A stretch of DNA of 64,000 nt from assembly GCA_963663665.2 (NCBI GenBank), contig CAXXKP010000001.1, positions 186,001 to 250,000 of the forward strand, in the 5' to 3' direction. Below the pieces are notes generated by a model. That model was not told where the DNA came from. It saw only the letters and a program-made list of their open reading frames with translations, and ran no database searches. Positions within the stretch are counted from its first letter, which is position 1. Each line of letters begins with the position of its first letter. Of the stretch, positions 52,205-60,873 are shown one piece after another. The position numbers and the translations under genes were made by a program. This stretch comes from SABI01 sp963663665 (GTDB lineage Bacteria > Spirochaetota > Spirochaetia > Sphaerochaetales > Sphaerochaetaceae).

Positions 52205-53563
52205 TTACTTCTTTCTTTCTTTCAGACTAGTTAACACAAGCTTCTCAATTTCTGGGTATTTAGATTTAAATAAATGATTACAAATCTTTTCAGCATCTTC
52301 TATCTCATCAGCTTCGAGCCGAACAGTAATACAAGGTTCTGTTACCGATTTCCTCACAACAACCCACCCGTATGGATAGTCAACTCTTACCCCATCTAGA
52401 TACGAGAGTGAAAATTCAGAACCAATATTCTCCACATGTTTGAGAATTTTATCTCTCTCTTCTTGATTAATATATACTCTAATATCTGGTGTGATAAGGG
52501 GTTTCTCCATTTGATCCATAATAGTAGATAGTTTTTCATCAATTTCTAACAATATCTGACAAAATTTCACTGCTCCATACAGCCCATCATCATGTCCAAG
52601 TTCTTTAAAAAAATAGTGCCCACTCACTTCACCAGCGAGAATAGCATGCTCCTCAAGAAATCTTTTCTTAATAAAGGCATGACCACTTCTTTCTGGAATA
52701 GGAATCCCGTGGTGTAAGAGAATCTGCTTATTGACTATTGAAGAAGATTTTCCATCATAGACTATTTTTCCACTACCTTCTTTTCCAAGATAATAACGAC
52801 TTAAGAGCACAAAAATTGCCTCACTATCGCAAAAACGTCCTTTGTCATCTATAAAAATTACTCTATCACCATCACCATCAAAAGCAATTCCTAGATCAGC
52901 ATTATGAAACACGACAGATTCCTTAAGAGTCTGTACATTCTCTTCTACAGAAGGATTTGGATTGCGATTAGGGAAATCTCCTTTGCATTCACAATAGAGA
53001 GGAATTACATTATGTCCCATTCTTTCAAGTAGAACAGGCGCAAGTTCACTTGCTGCTCCATTTCCACAATCGACTACTAAGGTAAGAGCTTTAGATTTCT
53101 CAATCTGCGTATCTATCATTGATAAATACTGAGAAGTAACATCTCGTTTCTCATATGTTCCATTTCCATGCATGAATTGTTGAGAACTCACCAAATTGTA
53201 AATTTCTTCAATATCTTTTGGTTCTATAGGGGAATTGAATAAGGCAACTTTAAACCCGTTGTATTGAGCAGGATTATGAGATGCTGTAACCATCACTCCC
53301 CCATTAACGCAAAATTCTTTTTTAGCAAAATAGAGAAGAGGTGTAGGAACCATACCAATATCTATTACATCCGTGCCAGTGGAGAGAAGGCCTTCAATGT
53401 GAGCTTTTTTTAATGAATTGGTTGAGTAACGAGCATCACCTGCAACTACTACCTGCGTCCCTCTGAGCATTGTTCCAATTGCTTTCCCTATTAGTAAGGC
53501 TTTCATTTCAGTAAGTTCTTCTTTATATATTCCTCGAATGTCACATTCTTTATATATGCTCAT
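52205..53563 (-). CDS. Phosphomannomutase/phosphoglucomutase
   Basis: 452 residues of the alpha-D-phosphohexomutase family. The active phospho-Ser loop is V-T-A-S-H-N-P-A-Q-Y-N-G near 95, the Mg loop is D-G-D-G-D-R near 229, and the sugar loop is G-E-V-S-G-H near 313. The C-terminal phosphate loop is R-L-E-A-D-E near 421. It interconverts hexose 1- and 6-phosphates. It lies between an FbpABC-like transporter and a UTRA regulator in one operon, which suggests it acts on the transported compound or its product. Whether manno or gluco is preferred cannot be told. Confidence 0.92.
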   Translation of the reverse strand: MSIYKECDIRGIYKEELTEMKALLIGKAIGTMLRGTQVVVAGDARYSTNSLKKAHIEGLLSTGTDVIDIGMVPTPLLYFAKKEFCVNGGVMVTASHNPAQYNGFKVALFNSPIEPKDIEEIYNLVSSQQFMHGNGTYEKRDVTSQYLSMIDTQIEKSKALTLVVDCGNGAASELAPVLLERMGHNVIPLYCECKGDFPNRNPNPSVEENVQTLKESVVFHNADLGIAFDGDGDRVIFIDDKGRFCDSEAIFVLLSRYYLGKEGSGKIVYDGKSSSIVNKQILLHHGIPIPERSGHAFIKKRFLEEHAILAGEVSGHYFFKELGHDDGLYGAVKFCQILLEIDEKLSTIMDQMEKPLITPDIRVYINQEERDKILKHVENIGSEFSLSYLDGVRVDYPYGWVVVRKSVTEPCITVRLEADEIEDAEKICNHLFKSKYPEIEKLVLTSLKERKK

Positions 53564-53592
53564 ACATAATGATCCTTTTTTCCTTTGTTCAT

Positions 53593-54702
53593 CTAGTTAA
53601 GTAGTTGCTCAGTACTTTCATCAAAAATCAAGATCTCTTTCTGTTCAAATACCACTTCGACTGTTTCATCTAGATGAGAAGAAAAGAATCCTGGCATTTT
53701 TATCATTACTTCGCTTTCTCCCCTTCGAGCTGTTACAATAGTTTCACTCCCTGATGGGAGGACAGCATAAATACTAAAAGGTATACTTTGTTGATCTCCT
53801 TTCTTTTTTTCAATCCGTACATGCTCTGCTCTCACCCCTAATAGTAATGGGGTATCTTCCTTAATCTTATAAATTCCATCGACATCACTTATATCTACAC
53901 TGAAATCAGGTGTAACAAAATTTAATGAATGAGAGTCATTTCTTTTTATAACACCGCGTAAAAGGTTTATAGGAGGGTTCCCTACAAATCGGGCAACAAA
54001 GAGATTTTTGGGTTTATGATAAATCTTCTCTGGAGTATCAAGTTGCATGATTACACCGTTATTCATTACAACAATTCGATCAGAGAGGGTTAGAGCTTCA
54101 ACCTGATCGTGGGTTACATAGATTGTAGTAGAGTTAAGAGTCTTATGTAAGTGTTTCAATTCACTTCTCATATCTACCCTGAGGAGTGCATCAAGATTAC
54201 TCAATGGTTCATCCATTAAAAAAATATCTGTCTCAGAGGCAATCATCCGAGCAAGAGCAACTCGTTGTTGCTGACCTCCAGATAATTCAGAAGGATAACG
54301 TGTATCGTATCCTGACATCTGAACCTGCCCTAATACTCGTTTTACTCTTGATTCAATTTCTTGCTTCCCCAGTTTTTGAGATTCAAGCCCAAGCGAAATG
54401 TTTTTAACTACATTCATATGTGGCCATAGAGCATAACTTTGGAACATAAAGCCCATCTCTCGCTTCTCAGGGGGTACATAAACTCCTCTCGTTTTAGAGA
54501 ATAAGATCTTATTTTGAGCTGAGATCTCACCTTCAGTAGGTTCTTCTAATCCAGCTATCATTCTGAGAGTTGTAGTTTTACCACAACCAGAAGGTCCTAA
54601 AAGCGTGAGGAATTCTCCCTCTCTAATCGATAAGTCCAGCCTATCGACAGCCTTTACCTTGCCGTACATTTTAGTAATATTTGTCAGTTCAATCTTGTTC
54701 AT
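53593..54702 (-). CDS. ABC transporter ATP-binding protein (FbpC/PotA type)
   Basis: 369 residues. Walker A is G-P-S-G-C-G-K-T-T near 37, signature L-S-G-G-Q-Q-Q-R near 140, Walker B I-F-L-M-D-E-P near 160, and His in Y-V-T-H-D near 196. A C-terminal TOBE domain (about 285-365) follows. It starts 3 bases after the double permease gene. By family it energises ferric-ion, thiamine, spermidine or hexose-phosphate (AfuC) uptake. Its operon partners are a fused FbpB-type permease and an FbpA-type binding protein. Confidence 0.93.
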   Translation of the reverse strand: MNKIELTNITKMYGKVKAVDRLDLSIREGEFLTLLGPSGCGKTTTLRMIAGLEEPTEGEISAQNKILFSKTRGVYVPPEKREMGFMFQSYALWPHMNVVKNISLGLESQKLGKQEIESRVKRVLGQVQMSGYDTRYPSELSGGQQQRVALARMIASETDIFLMDEPLSNLDALLRVDMRSELKHLHKTLNSTTIYVTHDQVEALTLSDRIVVMNNGVIMQLDTPEKIYHKPKNLFVARFVGNPPINLLRGVIKRNDSHSLNFVTPDFSVDISDVDGIYKIKEDTPLLLGVRAEHVRIEKKKGDQQSIPFSIYAVLPSGSETIVTARRGESEVMIKMPGFFSSHLDETVEVVFEQKEILIFDESTEQLLN

Positions 54703-54705
54703 AAT

Positions 54706-56505
54706 TTATCCTATATCAATAGTTTTATAAGGTGAGCGCATCGTAAATAATTTAATCAGAATATTTGCAATAATAATCACTACAAGTAACAAAAGAGTCA
54801 CTCCATTAACATGTTGAGTTTGTTCCTGCGTTTTGTAAGCAAAAATCATTGTTGTTAAGAGCCCCGTTTTTGGCGTTACCAATAGAATGACAAGGCTTAA
54901 TTCCCTCATACTCGTAATAAAAGTAAGAAGCATTCCACTCACAAACCCACTTTTACTCAGAGGAAGAATAATAAGTCTAAACCTTCTCAGCCAAGGAATC
55001 CCTTGAGTAATAGCTGATTCCTCTAGTGATTGATCTATTTGCATGATAGCTGAGATACCAGAGCGAGATGAGAATGGTAAATTCTTAACTATTACAATCA
55101 ATACTATTAGGGAGAAAGTTCCGTAAAGTGCTGGGATTGGTCCGATAGGTTTACTGAACATACTTAAATAGATTGCAGCAAAAGCAATTCCAGGAAACAC
55201 ATAAGGAGCAAAGGCCACAGTTTCGATCAGTTTAGCTATCTTTGTTCCTCTATTTTTTACAACAGTATATCCAATAAGTAATCCAAGAAAGGCATTAATC
55301 ACCGCCGCAATTACACCAAGCCGAATTGAATTATAGAGAGCATTGAGAATTCCTGGATTACGTAATACTCCCTTTTGACCACTCGATATAAGAGGATCAC
55401 TATCACCAATCCAGAAATGAGTTGTCATATTGCTTATTGAGTAATTATCAGGTAAAAGGATAAATGTACTCAAGATTAGCATTATTATTGGGAAGATTAT
55501 AACAATTAATAAGAATATCCATAGCAACGTTACTACTAATGGCTTTAACTTTCCAAGACTCATAGGATTAGCTCTAAACCCTTTCCCTTTCATCGTTACA
55601 AAACTCTTTCTTACTCCAATGATTTTATTATTGATAGATATTGCTGTCATAGCAAACACAATGAGAACTAAAGCTAAGACAAATGCATCTCCAGTATTTC
55701 GAGCATTGATTAACGCATAAATTTGAGTTGGTAAGGTGAAAAATCTTACAGGCAAACCTAATAATGCAGGGGTTCCGAAAGTCCCCATACTTCTCGTAAA
55801 AGTAAGGACAAAAGAAGATCCAAGGGCTGGAAGAACGAGTGGGAAAGTTATTTTTGTAAGAACTTTCATCCTTGAAAGACCTGCAACTGCACCAGCTTCT
55901 TCTAATTCCGAGTCTATGGTTCTCAGAGCTCCTGATATCATCAAGAAAGTATACGCATAATAGTGTAATGCAAGAGTGATAATAATTGGAACATATCCAT
56001 AGGATAACCAGTCAGGAATAGGTATTTTGAATGTTGACTGCAATATTCCCGCTGTCCCTCCAATCCTATTGTTCTGAAAAAATAATTGCCACACTAAAGC
56101 AATTACCCAAGAAGGAATCATGTAAGGAATGGTAATAACGGTTTGGAAAAATTTCTTGTGTGGGATATCTGTTCTTACAAATATCCATGCAAAAATTGAT
56201 CCAATAATCATTGCAAATATTGTAACCCCAAACCCTACTGCGATACTGTTAATAAGGGGTTTCACAAGTAATGCAGGGGTTAAATCACTCGCGAAAATTC
56301 TTATATAATGAAATAGAGTAAATGCTCCTTCTGTTGCTCCTCGTTGTAACCTTAGATCATAGTCTTGAAAAGTCAACGTAGTGTAGATCATTTGGAAGAA
56401 GGGCACAATTATAAGAAATGAGAAGATGATAACAAAAAATATCGACAAAATCAGCTCAGGTTTTGAACGTAACTTTGCTGTATAAAATCTCATGATAGGT
56501 TTCAT
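54706..56505 (-). CDS. Fused ABC permease (FbpB type, two domains)
   Basis: 599 residues with about 12 membrane helices forming two permease halves (about 20-290 and 325-590). Each has an EAA loop: E-L-E-E-A-G-A-V-A-G-L-S near 199 and L-E-E-S-A-I-T-Q-G near 495. The architecture is that of FbpB/AfuB. It is between the binding-protein gene and the ATPase gene. The 120 bases before its start hold two overlapping, mutually exclusive hairpins. Confidence 0.92.
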   Translation of the reverse strand: MKPIMRFYTAKLRSKPELILSIFFVIIFSFLIIVPFFQMIYTTLTFQDYDLRLQRGATEGAFTLFHYIRIFASDLTPALLVKPLINSIAVGFGVTIFAMIIGSIFAWIFVRTDIPHKKFFQTVITIPYMIPSWVIALVWQLFFQNNRIGGTAGILQSTFKIPIPDWLSYGYVPIIITLALHYYAYTFLMISGALRTIDSELEEAGAVAGLSRMKVLTKITFPLVLPALGSSFVLTFTRSMGTFGTPALLGLPVRFFTLPTQIYALINARNTGDAFVLALVLIVFAMTAISINNKIIGVRKSFVTMKGKGFRANPMSLGKLKPLVVTLLWIFLLIVIIFPIIMLILSTFILLPDNYSISNMTTHFWIGDSDPLISSGQKGVLRNPGILNALYNSIRLGVIAAVINAFLGLLIGYTVVKNRGTKIAKLIETVAFAPYVFPGIAFAAIYLSMFSKPIGPIPALYGTFSLIVLIVIVKNLPFSSRSGISAIMQIDQSLEESAITQGIPWLRRFRLIILPLSKSGFVSGMLLTFITSMRELSLVILLVTPKTGLLTTMIFAYKTQEQTQHVNGVTLLLLVVIIIANILIKLFTMRSPYKTIDIG

Positions 56506-56546
56506 AAATTTCCTTTGCTTCTGTACTATGAATCAAGATAAGAAAT

Positions 56547-56614
56547 GATATCTCTTACTTATACATGAGAGATATCTCATTGACTAAGAGTATTTCAGCC
56601 AATGAGTATATCTC
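56547..56614 (-). other. Overlapping alternative hairpins between binding-protein and permease genes
   Basis: GATATCTCT (56547-56555) pairs with AGAGATATC (56568-56576). Alternatively GAGATATCTCATTG (56569-56582) pairs with the stretch 56600-56614 with one bulge. The segment 56569-56576 is used by both, so only one can form at a time. Confidence 0.55.
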
Positions 56615-56625
56615 TAGAATAATCC

Positions 56626-57873
56626 CTATTTAGAAGATTCTTGCATCCAGAAATCTTGTACTTCTGGTCCTAAATACCAATCATCTTCTGGGTCAATAAA
56701 CCACATATTCATTGTATCCCATGCTTCACCACCATTTGGGGTCGCAATATTTGTACGTGGACTCTTTGAACCAGTTTCGTAATATGGAGCAAGTCCTTGT
56801 AATAACTCAAGTGCTTTTCCTTCTGTATATGGTTCAGGTATTACTGTATCAAGGGTGATTGATGGGTCACCAAGCATAAATGCAGTAAAGAGTTTCGCAG
56901 CATTAGGATGTGGCGCTTGACGTCCAATTGCTGTATATGTTGGGAAGATAATGCCATCAAATGGATCAAGAGGGAATAAAAGATTATTGATATAATCTTT
57001 AGTTTGGTTATATCGGAGGTAGGTAAAGGTCGTAATAGAGATAGGAGGTAGTCCCTTTTGCCCTTTCTTTCCAGAAGCTCCAGTTACTGTACCACCTGAG
57101 TCACTTATAATAAGATCATTATGTAATAATCGATATACCCACTCAAAGCCTGCATCTTTCACACCAGGGCTGAGTACAATATCTTTTCCATAAAATCTCT
57201 TGTAAGAAGCTGCCATTTCATCAGCTCTACCTGCTATTGCGACAATTCCCATCAAGTTAGATAATGATGCAAGAGGATCTTTGATAACAACTTTCCCACG
57301 ATATTTTTCTTCCGTTAATTCCCAGATATTTTTAATTGGTGGTGCACTATGTAATTCAGAATTATACATAAGAACGATTGCTTCAAGTATTCTCACTAAC
57401 GCTGGTTCTTGATATTCAAGTGGTATCATATCTTTATACATAGAAGGAACAAAATTCACAGCCCTATTCTTATCAATTAGATCATAGATAAAGTTTCCAC
57501 TTCCACCGGTAGTGATGATATCTACATTATAAAGATTAGCTTCTTGTTCACTGATGGTTTTCTCGAATGTCTTTACAGAACCAAGATCATAGCTCGTTAC
57601 TTTGATTTCAGGGTAGATTTTAGAAAATTCCTCACCGACAGCACTCATCCTACTAGAGGCACTATAAATGATGACTTCCCCTTCTTCTTTTGCAAGCCGA
57701 ATGATTTCATCCCAGTCTTGTTCACCTTCATAGATACCAAGCTTAGCGTCCTTCGCCCATACATCCATTTCTGCTGGATATCCACTAGTCACTTCTGCTT
57801 CTTTTGCTCCACTAGCAAAAAGAACAGTTCCTAGTAGAAGAAAGACACATAGTAATACAATGTTTTTTTTCAC
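56626..57873 (-). CDS. ABC transporter binding protein (FbpA/AfuA-like)
   Basis: 415 residues from a GTG at 57873, chosen because AAGGAG lies 7 bases before it and the product then begins with a proper signal peptide (V-K-K-N-I-V..., ending V-L-F-A-S-G-A-K-E). An ATG 13 codons upstream would add an unlikely leader. The body resembles SBP_bac_6/FbpA-type proteins, with I-I-T-T-G-G-S-G near 125. Ferric iron, hexose phosphates (AfuA) or phosphonates are possible ligands. The operon with a phosphohexomutase and a UTRA regulator favours a sugar phosphate, but this is inference. Confidence 0.85.
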   Translation of the reverse strand: MKKNIVLLCVFLLLGTVLFASGAKEAEVTSGYPAEMDVWAKDAKLGIYEGEQDWDEIIRLAKEEGEVIIYSASSRMSAVGEEFSKIYPEIKVTSYDLGSVKTFEKTISEQEANLYNVDIITTGGSGNFIYDLIDKNRAVNFVPSMYKDMIPLEYQEPALVRILEAIVLMYNSELHSAPPIKNIWELTEEKYRGKVVIKDPLASLSNLMGIVAIAGRADEMAASYKRFYGKDIVLSPGVKDAGFEWVYRLLHNDLIISDSGGTVTGASGKKGQKGLPPISITTFTYLRYNQTKDYINNLLFPLDPFDGIIFPTYTAIGRQAPHPNAAKLFTAFMLGDPSITLDTVIPEPYTEGKALELLQGLAPYYETGSKSPRTNIATPNGGEAWDTMNMWFIDPEDDWYLGPEVQDFWMQESSK

Positions 57874-58033
57874 AATATTCTCCTTTTTGTGTTTTAAAAT
57901 AAAAAGCCACAACCTGTTATTCCTGTATAGATGTTAGGATGTATTTACAAGTAAGTCAAGTTTTTTTTATTACTCTCCACTATATTGAAAGTTAATCCCC
58001 AATCTGCTTAGAATATCGAAAGAGGATTAATGA

Positions 58034-58441
58034 ATGGAACAATATTATGTAGACAAGGCTATTGAATTGAATGAACTAGGGTATAACTGTGCTCAAAGCG
58101 TGGCTTGCTCTTTTGCTGAATTACTTGAAATCGATGAGAATACTCTTTTTAAATTAACTTTGGGCTTTGGTGGTGGTATGGCTGGCAATGATGGCACCTG
58201 TGGTGCAATTAGTGGCGGGGTTGCGGTATTATCCTATACATACAGTGATGATATACCGAATAAGGAAGCAAAAGAGATTACCTATCAGGCGGTAAAGACA
58301 CTTTATGATTCGTTTGTTAATACCAATCAAAGTAGTGTGTGCAAAGAGTTAAAAGGAACCGATACTGGGGTAGAATTACGTTCTTGCCAAGGTTGTATTA
58401 TAGATGCAGTAAAATTTACCTATAGACTATTGAAGAAATAA
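58034..58441 (+). CDS. C_GCAxxG_C_C family protein
   Basis: 135 residues with the family's spaced cysteines: Y-N-C-A-Q-S near 18, D-G-T-C-G-A-I-S-G-G near 54-63, a further Cys near 104, and S-C-Q-G-C near 119-123. The family is common in anaerobes and suspected to be a redox or metal protein; its function is not established. The start codon has a Shine-Dalgarno-like AGAGGA upstream. It precedes the NatAB-like exporter genes but a 79-base gap separates them. Confidence 0.88.
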   Translation: MEQYYVDKAIELNELGYNCAQSVACSFAELLEIDENTLFKLTLGFGGGMAGNDGTCGAISGGVAVLSYTYSDDIPNKEAKEITYQAVKTLYDSFVNTNQSSVCKELKGTDTGVELRSCQGCIIDAVKFTYRLLKK

Positions 58442-58520
58442 GTTGAAACTACATCGACTATGCTTTGTATGGTACAATCAATAATTGAGGAATAGGAAAC
58501 TCTTTTATTCTGGAGGGTAT

Positions 58521-59408
58521 ATGGTAGAATTGCAACATGTAACTAAGAAATATGGTGATATGAAAGCTGTTGATGATCTTTCTTTTACAGCGAATAAAGG
58601 AGAGATATTTGGCCTACTAGGACCAAACGGAGCAGGTAAAACTACAACGATTCGAATGATCATGAATATTATAGCACCAGACTCGGGGAAGATACTTTTT
58701 GATGGCTCTGTGCTCATTGAATCAGATAAAGATCGAATTGGATATCTTCCAGAAGAGAGAGGCTTATATCGAAAAACTACTGTCTTCGACATGCTAATGT
58801 ATTTAGGAAGGCTTAAAGGAAAAGAAGATAGTGAATTAAAGTCAGCAATAGATAGTTGGTTAAAAAATTTTTCACTCGAAGAATGGAAAAATAGAAAAAT
58901 TGAAGAACTTTCAAAAGGTATGGCTCAAAAGGTACAATTTATATCTTCAATAATTCATAATCCTCAAATAATTTTCCTCGATGAGCCTTTTAGCGGATTA
59001 GATCCAGTAAGTACGGACCTCATGAGAGAAACAATCGTCAAAATTGCAAAAGAAGGAAAAACAATTCTTTTTTCAACTCATATTATGGAACAAGCTGAGA
59101 AGATCTGTAATAGAATTTTACTAATAAACAAAGGGAAAAAAGTAGTATATGGACCTCTTGATGAGATAAAAGATACATTTGGTCACAGATCTGTGATAGT
59201 TGAATTTAGTGGAGATGGCTCCTTCATTGAACAATTACCGCAAGTTGAACACATCACTACATATCCACGATATGTAGAAATTACCTTAAAAGAAGAGGCT
59301 CAAAGTGATCAACTTTTAAAAGAGCTAAGTTCAAAAATCTCAATTCGTAAATTTGAGATAGTTTCACCATCCCTTCATAATATTTTCGTATCACAAGTGA
59401 AAGAATAA
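58521..59408 (+). CDS. ABC exporter ATP-binding protein (NatA type)
   Basis: 295 residues. The ATG at 58521 follows GGAGGG and opens M-V-E-L-Q-H-V-T-K, a normal ABC start; an upstream in-frame TTG at 58485 is rejected. Walker A is G-P-N-G-A-G-K-T-T near 37, signature L-S-K-G-M-A-Q-K near 132, Walker B I-F-L-D-E-P-F near 153, and switch His in S-T-H-I near 187. A DUF4162-like C-terminal part is present. It works with the ABC-2 permease 13 bases downstream. Na+, drug or peptide export are possible. Confidence 0.92.
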   Translation: MVELQHVTKKYGDMKAVDDLSFTANKGEIFGLLGPNGAGKTTTIRMIMNIIAPDSGKILFDGSVLIESDKDRIGYLPEERGLYRKTTVFDMLMYLGRLKGKEDSELKSAIDSWLKNFSLEEWKNRKIEELSKGMAQKVQFISSIIHNPQIIFLDEPFSGLDPVSTDLMRETIVKIAKEGKTILFSTHIMEQAEKICNRILLINKGKKVVYGPLDEIKDTFGHRSVIVEFSGDGSFIEQLPQVEHITTYPRYVEITLKEEAQSDQLLKELSSKISIRKFEIVSPSLHNIFVSQVKE

Positions 59409-59421
59409 AGGAGGAAGAGCT

Positions 59422-60657
59422 ATGAGAATTAACAAAATATCAATCATTGCACGTCATGAATTCAATATGGTAGCACATACAAAAACATTTCTTATTATCA
59501 CAATCCTAGGTCCTTTTCTCATTTTTGCTATTACAGTTCTCCCTTCTTTACTTAATAGAAATAGTGATGGATTCCAAGAAGGTTCAGTTATTACCGTTGT
59601 AGGGGCCTCCTCTGATGTAATAAATGCTTTATCAGAGGCGTTATCTCCACACGGAGTGATTGTCACACAAGGTAGTGACATTAACTCGTTAAAAAAAGAG
59701 TTGATTGAGAATTCTTCAATTCAAGGGATTGTAGAAATCTCGGGACCCATTACAGCCATAGACGCATTCAATTATTATTCTAAAACTGGAACTGATTATA
59801 TGTTTAGTGAGACTATCAAAGGAGTGATAGGCTCTCTCGTTGTAAGCAAACGTCTCATGCAAGTTGGTTTCGATTCAAAAGAATTTGCGTCTTTGTCGAA
59901 GACTCCAAATGTACATGTTACAAAAATTAGTAAATCGGGAGAGGAGAGTGAACAAGATTTCTTTACCATCATGATGAGTGCAATCTCATTTATCATGTTG
60001 TTGTATATGTCTGTTCTCCTGTATGGACAAATGATAGGAAGATCAATTGTTGTAGAAAAGAGTTCTAAGACTATAGAAGTTCTCCTTTCATCTGCCCGTC
60101 CCGAGGAAATTATGGCTGGAAAGATTGTTGGAATCGGGCGTGCAGGGCTCCTTCAATATGCTATTTGGATAGGAGCTGCTTTCATTATTCAATCAGTACT
60201 CTCCACAACCTCAATAAGCATACCATCAATGTTCAACAATGATACACTCCTTTTCCTTCTCCTCTTTTTCCTTGCAGCATTTCTTTTATATTCATCCCTT
60301 TATGCAGCACTTGGAGCTGCAGCTGAGAATGAACAGAATCTAGGACAACTCGCATGGCCACTGATTATTTTCCTTGTAATACCAATGGTGATGATATCTA
60401 CTCTCGTGATGAATCCAACTTCATTCTTCTCACTCTTTCTATCCTATTTCCCCCTTACTTCCCCTATGGTGATGTTCATCAGAGTGATGGTGAATATGCC
60501 TCCATGGTGGGAATTACTATTATGCTTCCTTATACTAATAGGATCTATCATAGTAACTATTTGGTTCTCTGCTAAGATATTTAGAGTTGGAATTCTTCTA
60601 ACAGGGAAAAAGCATACGATTAAAGAGATAATTAAGTGGGGAAGATATAAAAACTAA
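59422..60657 (+). CDS. ABC-2 type permease (NatB-like)
   Basis: 411 residues. One N-terminal membrane helix (about 20-42) is followed by a large extracytoplasmic domain (about 45-180) and then five or six helices (about 188-395). The layout fits NatB/ABC2_membrane_3 permeases, and V-V-E-K-S-S-K-T-I-E-V-L-L-S near 209-222 is the conserved cytoplasmic loop. GGAGGA precedes its ATG 13 bases after the ATPase gene. Together they form an exporter of unknown substrate. Confidence 0.9.
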   Translation: MRINKISIIARHEFNMVAHTKTFLIITILGPFLIFAITVLPSLLNRNSDGFQEGSVITVVGASSDVINALSEALSPHGVIVTQGSDINSLKKELIENSSIQGIVEISGPITAIDAFNYYSKTGTDYMFSETIKGVIGSLVVSKRLMQVGFDSKEFASLSKTPNVHVTKISKSGEESEQDFFTIMMSAISFIMLLYMSVLLYGQMIGRSIVVEKSSKTIEVLLSSARPEEIMAGKIVGIGRAGLLQYAIWIGAAFIIQSVLSTTSISIPSMFNNDTLLFLLLFFLAAFLLYSSLYAALGAAAENEQNLGQLAWPLIIFLVIPMVMISTLVMNPTSFFSLFLSYFPLTSPMVMFIRVMVNMPPWWELLLCFLILIGSIIVTIWFSAKIFRVGILLTGKKHTIKEIIKWGRYKN

Positions 60658-60873
60658 GAAAATCATCATAGAGCAAAATATGAGAATTTTACCCTGTGTA
60701 AAGTAATAATTAAAAAATACCTAATTAATGTAAAATGACCCCCCTTTGCTAAGATTATTACACAATTCTAGATAATCTCTTGTAGAAATAATCCAAAGAT
60801 GAAACAATAGCAACTTCACTGAGGAGCAACTTTAATTAAACAAATAAACACTTCAAATACAAACACACAGCCA

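Noticed and set aside
53593..54702. ATPase for the SQ or GH4-linked sugar importers
   Set aside because: It is coupled to an FbpB-type permease and FbpA-type binding protein and is of the FbpC/PotA type, not MsmX.
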